Part shown: positions 42,597 to 48,481 of the stretch, piece after piece | How the letters are laid out: each line of letters begins with the position of its first letter | Position numbering within the stretch: the stretch's first letter is position 1 | NCBI GenBank assembly: GCA_022820485.1 | Contig: JAJEFJ010000057.1 | Coordinates: 1-48,481, forward strand | Length of the DNA stretch: 48,481 nt | DNA from: Candidatus Latescibacterota bacterium | GTDB lineage: Bacteria > Latescibacterota > UBA2968 > UBA8231 | Direction: 5' to 3' | The notes under the pieces: generated by a model | What the model was told of the DNA's origin: nothing | The model's input: only the letters and a program-made list of their open reading frames with translations | The model's database searches: none | Translations under genes and position numbers: made by a program

Positions 42597-43769
42597 TCAG
42601 CCTGAAAATGGCGCGATTGCTTTACTGCGCAGATAATCGACGTTCATCTCAATTCCCAAGCCGGGACGGTTGGACAGATGTAGGCAGCCGTCTCTGACAT
42701 CCAACGGATGGTCGATCAGCACATCATAAGCGTTGAGCTTGGCGCGACTGGTCTCTAATTTGTAGAAATTCGGGACTGTCATCATCGTATGCGCCCCAGC
42801 CAGCACATTGATGGGACCGCTTGCATCGTGTGGCGAGATCGGCACGTAGTACGCCTCGGCCTGCGTCGCAATTTTCTTCAACTCTGAAATACCACCCGCC
42901 CACGTCACATCTGGCATGATATAGTCCGCGAGTTCATTTTCAAGGACTGGCACGAACTCATAGCGGGTCTGGAGCCGCTCACCGACACAGATTGGCACGC
43001 TGACGTTCTGTCTGACCTGCTTCAATGCGTGGTAGCTTTCAACGGGGACCGGCTCTTCAAACCATCCGATGTTGTAAGGTTCCAACCTTTTCGCGAGCCG
43101 AATCGCTGTTGCTACATCAAACCGACCGTGACAGTCGATGAGAATTTGAATGTCAGGTCCGACCGCCTCTCGAATTGCAGCGATCACATTTGCGCCCTGT
43201 TCCTCTCCTGCGGCATCCATCTGCCCACTCAAATAGCCGTTGGCTTCTTCCGGATGGTGAGGGAACGGATCGGTTTTCAACGCGGTATGACCTGTTTCTG
43301 CAATCGCTTTGCAATGCGCTGCCGTGCTCTCTGGATCGTTCCCACCCCCTGGATGTGTGTAAAGAGATATCGAGTCCCGAACGGGTCCCCCGCCAACCAG
43401 TTCATAGATTGGTAATCCCAACTGCTTACCGCGAATATCCCACAACGCGATATCAATAGCACTGACGATATTTGAGGTGGCACCCCGTGTCCCCATGTAG
43501 GTGAACGCGCGGAAAACCTTGTTCCATATCGTCTCAATGCGCGTTGCGTCATCGCCTTCAATTAGACTGCTGGTTTGTGCAAGCATGGCACAGACTGCTC
43601 TATTTGCTACTGGGCTGGTGCCGGTAATTTCGCCCCACCCTGTGATCCCTTCGTCTGTTGAGACTTGAACGAAGACATACTCTCGTTCTCTGTCGGGGCG
43701 GTCTCCGGCGGTATCTAGGTAAGGCGCTGGTGATTTAACAAGCCACGGTGTAACTCCAGTTATCTTCAT
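42597..43769 (-). CDS. Mandelate racemase/muconate-lactonizing (enolase) superfamily, acid-sugar dehydratase-like
   Basis: A 390-residue cytosolic enzyme, full length for the superfamily. The N-terminal capping domain runs to about residue 115. The barrel has KTDPFPHH near 165 (the base position on strand 2), metal ligands in ILIDCHGRFD (Asp), WFEEPVP (Glu) and CVGERLQTR (Glu), and a histidine in PISPHDASGPI near 308. This pattern fits acid-sugar (galactonate/rhamnonate-type) dehydratases better than racemases, but the substrate cannot be fixed. An excellent AAGGAGT lies 6 nt before the ATG. Its sequence looks less GC-rich than neighbouring genes, compatible with recent acquisition. It stands just upstream of the 2OG oxygenase and may be co-transcribed with it. 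Confidence 0.85.
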   Translation of the reverse strand: MKITGVTPWLVKSPAPYLDTAGDRPDREREYVFVQVSTDEGITGWGEITGTSPVANRAVCAMLAQTSSLIEGDDATRIETIWNKVFRAFTYMGTRGATSNIVSAIDIALWDIRGKQLGLPIYELVGGGPVRDSISLYTHPGGGNDPESTAAHCKAIAETGHTALKTDPFPHHPEEANGYLSGQMDAAGEEQGANVIAAIREAVGPDIQILIDCHGRFDVATAIRLAKRLEPYNIGWFEEPVPVESYHALKQVRQNVSVPICVGERLQTRYEFVPVLENELADYIMPDVTWAGGISELKKIATQAEAYYVPISPHDASGPINVLAGAHTMMTVPNFYKLETSRAKLNAYDVLIDHPLDVRDGCLHLSNRPGLGIEMNVDYLRSKAIAPFSG

Positions 43770-43809
43770 GTTTAACTCCTTTTTTTAATGACATTGGTTC
43801 GTGTAAGAA

Positions 43810-43850
43810 GAGGCCACAAAGCCTCCGGGAATTAACGCGAATCTACGCAA
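43810..43850. repeat. Hairpin and repeat-like ACGCGAATCTACGC tract upstream of the dehydratase
   Basis: GAGGC/GCCTC arms at 43810-43825 with a six-base loop are followed by ATTAACGCGAATCTACGC at 43831-43848 and a run of nine A residues. The ACGCGAATCTACGC phrase resembles the dispersed GCAGATGGACGCAGAT class found elsewhere in this window. On the minus strand the hairpin is followed by TTCTT, so it might weakly end transcription of the upstream surface-protein gene, but this is uncertain. The rest of 43770-43901 shows only the dehydratase ribosome site. Confidence 0.35.
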
Positions 43851-43901
43851 AAAAAAAGAAAGACTAAAGATGGGCAACTCGCGAATGCGGTGAAGCGGGC
43901 G

Positions 43902-46244
43902 TCAGTACGCCAGCCCGATCAGACGCACGGCATCGTCCTCGCCAGTTTGAGCGCCCAGATCGATGCGGCAGAGGTAAATCCCCGGCGGCACGACCGCGCC
44001 CTGCATATCAACTCCATCCCACAGATAAGACAGTAAACTGCCCGCCGATGACGGGCTCAGCCGTGCCACCCGGTGCCCGCTCAGGTCGAAAATCTCCACT
44101 TGCGGTGCGGGCGCGGCGACCTTCAAGACGGCAAAGCGGATCGCGACCCGGTCGTTGATCCCGTCGCCATTGGGGGTGAAGATCGGTGGGTCTATCGCGA
44201 GGTCGTCGATGAGCCATTGGCTGCTAGTCAGTTCGGGCAAGAGCACGATATTGGCGCGGCGGGTCATGGCCTCCACCGATTGCCACAGCCCCGGTCGCTC
44301 GCTGGTGCCGAGGTCGAGGGCGAAGAGAGCGGCGTTTTGCAGGACGCGGGTAGTAAAGCTGACTTCGAGCGAGTCCGCGGCGATCACCTCTGGCAGGGCG
44401 ATGAAGAGCGAGTCGCCCCGCGCTTCAACCGCCACGGGATCAATGGGGGTTGCCCCCGCGCTCACCTCGACGCCAGCCTCGAGGTCAACCGGTCCAGGCA
44501 GGGTAAAGCGCAAGAGGTCGAAGCCGCTATCTGCGAGCAGCGCGTGCGTCGTCAAGGCGTAGGTGAAGCGAGTGGCCTCGTTGGGGCGCACCTCGCGCGG
44601 CTCGATGCGGCCCAGGGCCTCCTGCACCAAAGCCTCTTCAAACTCGATCGCCAGCGAGTGGACCGTCGGCGCGAGCTCGGGGTCGTCGGTGGCGAAGATC
44701 AGTTCCAATTGCACAAAGCGGCGCGGACTCTCCGACTTGAAGGGATCGCCCGAGGACTGGTACTCGCTGCTCCACGCGCTCCAGTCCTCGCCCACCACCA
44801 AGACGGTGTCGATGGGGCCTTTGAGAACCTTGGGCAGACTATTGTATTTCTCCTCGGTGACCTCGTCCCCCTTCTTGTCGTAGAAGGTGTATTGCTCGCT
44901 GAGCGCGTTGCCCGAGCGCGAGCGCAATTGGATGCGGGTGTCCGCGGGCAGCTCGGCGTCCCAAGAGAGGGCGTTGATGACCTTGGGGCGGCCGTCTGCG
45001 GCACCCAGATCGATAAAGTCGGATCGCAGCACGACTTGGGCGGGATAGCCGGGTGAGAAGATCATGAACTCCCCCCACTTGGCTTGGCCCCAGCCGCTGT
45101 CGGTGACGCCGTGCCAGAACAAATAGCGCATTTTGCGCGGTCTGAAGAGATAGCGGATGTAGAGCAGGCGGTCGGTGCCGGGATTGAGGTGGGTGAGCAG
45201 TTCGGCGTAGTCGAAGGGCTCTGCTACCGGCAGGCCGCTGACTAAGGCGCGGGTGCCGTCCGAAAAGAGGATGGTGTGGCCGGGACCGGTGCCGCCGACG
45301 CCAAAGCCCAGGGTGCCCTCCTGCTGGCGCATCGAATAGATGAACATCTCATCGACGAAGAACACTGCGCCCAAATCGACTCCGAACCACACGCCGTTTT
45401 CCTTCCAACCCAGTTCGCCAACGCCTGAGGAAATGGAGTTGTTGGTGTTGAGATTGGCGTCGAACAGGTTGGCGGTGGCCGTGGCGCGGGCCCCGTCGGT
45501 GAAGGAGCCGCGCCGGTCGGTGCCGATGGCGATATTGTCACCGATGCCGATGACCTCGATCTCGGCGAGGGCCCCGTCCGCGCTCTGTTCCTCGGCCATG
45601 ATACTGATGTACTGGATGAGCTGGTAGTGGTCGCGGCGATCCGGCTCTACCCGCAGGCCGGCGTCGATTACCAAAGTACTGTCGTTGCCGGGAAATCCGA
45701 GAGGTATGGCGATGGAGGTCGCCTCATTAGGTCGGGTGGTGCGATAGACCGAGCGGAAAAGAAAGACGTCTTGGGTGGCGACGATGCGCACGCCGGTATT
45801 GACCAGCACGGTAAACTGCCTGAAGGGACGGGCCCCTTCCCGGTCGGGAAAAATCAGGCGGATTTCGCGAGCGAGTACGGCGCGACCTAGGTCAATGGTG
45901 ATAAACCAGTCTTCGGGTGCCGCACCCGGATCGGGCTGCCAGAAGGTCTCGGGATCGCCGTCGATGGCCAGCGCGGCCGTCTCCGGGCTGGAGCCCACTT
46001 CCCAGATGCCACCGAAAACCGCGTCGCCGCGCTCTTTGGTCTCGTGCGCGAACAAGTGGGCGTCCTGCACCGCGTTGATATCCTTGCGGAATTTGATCAG
46101 TTGTAATTGTCCCTCGCTCCCGACCTGCGTTAGGCCGAAGGGCTTTTCCCAGGTCGCCCATTCTGCGGCGCTGTCGAAGACCAGTTGGTCGGCGCAGACC
46201 GGGACCGCGCACAGCAGTAAGGCGCAGATGTGCTTGCCCGACAT
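43902..46244 (-). CDS. Modular surface protein, discoidin-like plus FlgD-like TPNGDG C-terminal domain (paralogue 4)
   Basis: A 780-residue exported protein, signal MSGKHICALLLCAVPVCADQ, with AGAGGT 8 nt before the ATG and a 12-bp gap after its upstream paralogue. Discoidin-like domain 1 near 85-240: DGDPETFWQPDPGAAPEDWF, ITIDLGRAVLAREIRLIF. A second, shorter one is near 265-410 (VWFGVDLGAVFFVDEMFIYS). The family hairpin and tryptophan module follow near 455-520: TEEKYNSLPKVLKGPI, EDWSAWSSEY, ESPRRFVQLELIF. Then comes NEATRFTYALTTH with SGFDLLRFTLP, and the C-terminal domain from IFTPNGDGIND (about 688) through LWDGVDMQGAVVPPGIYLCR to LIGLAY. Cell-surface binding or anchoring is inferred; the paralogue pair 4/5 is clearly one transcript. 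Confidence 0.78.
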   Translation of the reverse strand: MSGKHICALLLCAVPVCADQLVFDSAAEWATWEKPFGLTQVGSEGQLQLIKFRKDINAVQDAHLFAHETKERGDAVFGGIWEVGSSPETAALAIDGDPETFWQPDPGAAPEDWFITIDLGRAVLAREIRLIFPDREGARPFRQFTVLVNTGVRIVATQDVFLFRSVYRTTRPNEATSIAIPLGFPGNDSTLVIDAGLRVEPDRRDHYQLIQYISIMAEEQSADGALAEIEVIGIGDNIAIGTDRRGSFTDGARATATANLFDANLNTNNSISSGVGELGWKENGVWFGVDLGAVFFVDEMFIYSMRQQEGTLGFGVGGTGPGHTILFSDGTRALVSGLPVAEPFDYAELLTHLNPGTDRLLYIRYLFRPRKMRYLFWHGVTDSGWGQAKWGEFMIFSPGYPAQVVLRSDFIDLGAADGRPKVINALSWDAELPADTRIQLRSRSGNALSEQYTFYDKKGDEVTEEKYNSLPKVLKGPIDTVLVVGEDWSAWSSEYQSSGDPFKSESPRRFVQLELIFATDDPELAPTVHSLAIEFEEALVQEALGRIEPREVRPNEATRFTYALTTHALLADSGFDLLRFTLPGPVDLEAGVEVSAGATPIDPVAVEARGDSLFIALPEVIAADSLEVSFTTRVLQNAALFALDLGTSERPGLWQSVEAMTRRANIVLLPELTSSQWLIDDLAIDPPIFTPNGDGINDRVAIRFAVLKVAAPAPQVEIFDLSGHRVARLSPSSAGSLLSYLWDGVDMQGAVVPPGIYLCRIDLGAQTGEDDAVRLIGLAY

Positions 46245-46256
46245 AGCCGTTACCTC

Positions 46257-48308
46257 TTAGTAGGCGATACCCAAGGGGAGGATCTGTGCCGAGGTGGCAA
46301 ATTCGGCATTGGGGGCGACACTCAGGAGATAGACGCCGGGTGGTAGCAGTTCGCCGCGCTCGTCGCGTCCGTCCCATTCGGTTTCCTGCGGGCCGGCGGC
46401 CTGCCGACCAGCGTCAATGCGGGCCAATCTGCGTCCGTCGAGGGCGTAGATCTCCAGCGCAACTGGCACCAACTCGGGCAGGCGAAAAAGCGTGTAGCGG
46501 ATCTGCAGGCGATCGTGGATGCCGTCGCCGTTGGGGGTCAGCACCGGGGTCGAGACGCTCAGTTCCTGGACCGCGCTCGGGGTAGAGTCCGCCACCCCCA
46601 GCACGTGCAGGCTATTGGTCGATAGCGCTTGGCTGGCGTCGCCACCGATGACCGGCTGTGGCAAGACCTCACGCTCACTGTCGGAGACCTCGCCGGTGAA
46701 CGTGGTGGCGAAGGAGAACAGCGCGGTTGAGAAGAACAGGCGCAGCGGCGGGTTGTCGGCGCGGGTGACGCGGGTGGGCAGGCGGACGAGTAGGCCGTCT
46801 TCCGACTCGATAACCTCGGCGGGTGCAACTACTGCGAGCGGTTGGCCCATCTCTAAGCCGGCGAAGCGGGTATGGCTGCCCGTGCGGATGCGTAGCGCGT
46901 CAAAGCCCGGGGCATCAACCTGCGAAAAATCGGCCCGCAGGTCATAGACGAAGTCAGTCTCCTGCCCGAGGGCGACCTCACTGAAACCGCGCGCCGGTTG
47001 CGGGTCGGAGCGCAGGGCGACCTCGCCGATAATGTCGCCAGCCAAAAGCGGAGCGGTTTCGATCCACAGCGAGTCGAGGCGGACGAAATCGTCGAAGGAT
47101 CGGCTTTCGAGCGCAATCCGCAATTGCAAATAAGAACCGCTGCGCAGATTGAGGGGCAGGCCCGATTGGGTGAAGGGCACGGACCAGAAAGTCCAGTTCT
47201 CGTCGTCGTACCCGATGGAGGCGCGCAGGCCGGGGCGCGGCTCTAGGGTGACGATAGGTGACTCGAGGTTGGGACGGAACTGGCGGGTGCGTAGCTGGTT
47301 TTCGTAGCGCTCGCGCGCGACGACGCGTTCAAAACCCGTCGCCATGTACTCGTGATAGACGGCGGGATCCCCGTCGCGGCCGGTGCGCACCTCGATCTTG
47401 ACTCCGACCGCGGCGTCGGGCGTCTCCACGGGCGCTCCGCCGACCATGCGCAAGGGCGTGGTTCGCCAGAACAGCCGCCCGAAGTTCACCGATTGGCCGA
47501 GGTCGGTGATGCTGGTTTTGTAGATGGCCTTGCGGGGCACACCCTCGGCGAAGAGCTCAAACTCGGCAATGGTGCCGGGTGGAGCGTCTCGGTATTGGCC
47601 GCGGACGAAGGAGGCGAGAAAGTCCTCGTCGAGAACCGAGACCTGCCGCCGATAGCGCACGAAGCGCACGTAGCGGCGGGGGAAGGGGATCGCGACGCGC
47701 GGTTCGAAATTCTCATCGACATCGGCGATGATATGTGAGAGAGGCTCCAGCGTGCCCTCGACGACGGGCCGCTCGGATTCGCTGGCGATCGACACGTCGT
47801 AGCCGGGAATTGCATCGGTCTTGAGGGGCGTGCCGTCGGAGCGGAAGCCCTGGCTGGGGGTGGTAAAGCCAAAGGCGACGGCTGGCACGGCAACGGCCAG
47901 ATCCATGGTGTAGACCTCGCGTTCGAGCGGCACGGCGCGGGGCGGGTAATAGGTGGCGTCGTCGCCGTCGATAAGCAGGCTGCCGCTGGGGGCCGCTAGG
48001 CCGTCGCTCCACTTCCAGGTGCGCGGAGTCTCGCCATCGACATAGCCGAGGATGATATCGCTGGGGTCGCGCCAGAAAACCCAGTTGTCGAGGTGGGAAA
48101 AAACCGTTTTTTCAGGCGTCAGGTAGATGGGCTGGATGGAGCCGGGCGCGCTGGCGAAGTCGATGAACAGACGCGTGGTGTCGCTTTCGCTCCACGCCAG
48201 GCCAGCGCCGCCCAGCTTCCACGCCGAAATCTGGGCGGGGGCCGGCTGCGCCATCAGCACCAGCGCGAACAACAATACGCGGCTGAATGAGGACTGCTTC
48301 AGAGCCAT
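46257..48308 (-). CDS. Modular surface protein, FlgD-like TPNGDG C-terminal domain (paralogue 5)
   Basis: A 683-residue exported protein, signal MALKQSSFSRVLLFALVLMAQ, with AAGGAG 7 nt before the ATG. Its N-terminal region follows the family (DGDDATYYPPRAVPLEREVY near 113, PFPRRYVRFVRYRRQV near 208), though the discoidin-like strands are less clear. A family hairpin-like stretch (ARERYENQLRTRQFRPNLES near 330) and NWTFWSVPFTQSGLP then YLQLRIAL follow. GFDALRIRTG is at about 463. The C-terminal domain runs from VLTPNGDGIHD near 589 through WDGRDERGELLPPGVYLLSV to LPLGIAY; the usual GxND is GIHD here. It is the upstream member of the tandem pair with paralogue 4. Surface role inferred. Confidence 0.76.
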   Translation of the reverse strand: MALKQSSFSRVLLFALVLMAQPAPAQISAWKLGGAGLAWSESDTTRLFIDFASAPGSIQPIYLTPEKTVFSHLDNWVFWRDPSDIILGYVDGETPRTWKWSDGLAAPSGSLLIDGDDATYYPPRAVPLEREVYTMDLAVAVPAVAFGFTTPSQGFRSDGTPLKTDAIPGYDVSIASESERPVVEGTLEPLSHIIADVDENFEPRVAIPFPRRYVRFVRYRRQVSVLDEDFLASFVRGQYRDAPPGTIAEFELFAEGVPRKAIYKTSITDLGQSVNFGRLFWRTTPLRMVGGAPVETPDAAVGVKIEVRTGRDGDPAVYHEYMATGFERVVARERYENQLRTRQFRPNLESPIVTLEPRPGLRASIGYDDENWTFWSVPFTQSGLPLNLRSGSYLQLRIALESRSFDDFVRLDSLWIETAPLLAGDIIGEVALRSDPQPARGFSEVALGQETDFVYDLRADFSQVDAPGFDALRIRTGSHTRFAGLEMGQPLAVVAPAEVIESEDGLLVRLPTRVTRADNPPLRLFFSTALFSFATTFTGEVSDSEREVLPQPVIGGDASQALSTNSLHVLGVADSTPSAVQELSVSTPVLTPNGDGIHDRLQIRYTLFRLPELVPVALEIYALDGRRLARIDAGRQAAGPQETEWDGRDERGELLPPGVYLLSVAPNAEFATSAQILPLGIAY

Positions 48309-48341
48309 CTATTGCTCCTTCAATACGCATAATAAATAGTA

Positions 48342-48357
48342 ACTGATGTTACGCAGC
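48342..48357. repeat. 16-bp dispersed repeat, copy 2
   Basis: ACTGATGTTACGCAGC is the reverse complement, with one mismatch, of the repeat at 179-194. It lies about 35 bp upstream of the surface paralogue 5 start. The remaining bases to 48481 show no gene, promoter or terminator that I can support. Confidence 0.45.
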
Positions 48358-48481
48358 TATGGTTATCTGCGGTTCCCTACCGTCCTGCCCGGTGTCATTT
48401 GTATGTTGCCAAATCCGTTCAGAAGGGCCAATCTGAACGGTATGCGTGCGGGGCGCGTCGTCCGTCATTGGGTGAGCAGGC

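Noticed and set aside
44073..45056. A 327-codon plus-strand open frame
   Set aside because: Antisense to surface paralogue 4, whose domains are continuous through the region; no signal peptide, motif or ribosome site.
21764..48308. Assignment of the TPNGDG proteins to the type IX secretion system
   Set aside because: The C-terminal domain resembles T9SS/FlgD Ig-like domains, but no T9SS component is in the window, so I kept the call as FlgD-like domain with unknown route.

Overview
The window looks like a chromosomal segment of an uncultivated, Gram-negative, moderately GC-rich bacterium. The best fit is the FCB side of the tree or sponge/marine candidate phyla (Latescibacterota- or Poribacteria-like). 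This is inferred from protein style, not from a marker gene: CRTAC1-type FG-GAP/ASPIC-UnbV proteins, TPR lipoproteins, FlgD-like 'TPNGDGxND' C-terminal domains, a PpiC chaperone, Tsx-like and large barrel-like outer-membrane proteins, a fused MFS/spermidine-synthase protein, and many short palindromic repeats. No rRNA, tRNA, CRISPR array or intact mobile element was seen.

Layout. (1) 1-2.9 kb: a Tsx-like nucleoside channel followed by an NCS2 nucleobase permease, a plausible two-membrane uptake operon bracketed by inverted copies of a short repeat. (2) 3-9.8 kb: a TPR lipoprotein and a pentapeptide-CRTAC1 fusion on the minus strand, divergent from a second ASPIC/UnbV protein. (3) 9.9-14.4 kb: a plus-strand pair, a membrane-fused spermidine-synthase-like protein and a DUF6785/6784-type multi-pass protein. 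(4) 14.4-15.6 kb: an A/T-richer islet with a small membrane protein, a small winged-helix protein and a decayed IS5-type transposase fragment. (5) 15.6-36 kb: a nearly unbroken minus-strand block of exported proteins: CRTAC1, a GT-C glycosyltransferase, two Receptor-L-domain-like repeat proteins, a two-domain PpiC isomerase, a CBM9-like protein, two tandem ~930-960 aa outer-membrane-like paralogues, and two members of a large modular surface family. (6) 36-48.3 kb: a second TPR lipoprotein, three more members of the modular surface family, and a metabolic insert (M28 peptidase, 2OG-Fe(II) oxygenase, enolase-superfamily dehydratase).

The most striking content is a five-member paralogous family (genes ending at 21764, 30560, 37596, 43902 and 46257). 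Each has a signal peptide, a discoidin-like N-terminal region in at least four members, a W..W(S/T).P-type module, a GF(D/N) module, a FlgD-like TPNGDG domain of about 100 residues, and a final aromatic tail ending in AY or VY. Two of the five flank a cassette of two tandem barrel-like proteins, a carbohydrate-binding-like protein and a periplasmic PpiC chaperone. I infer a cell-surface display or adhesion system whose C-terminal domain may be the sorting signal. No recognised type IX secretion gene lies in the window, so the route of export is open. The CRTAC1 and TPR genes occur as neighbours twice, which suggests a second recurring functional unit. All functional assignments come from reading motifs by eye; no database search was run.
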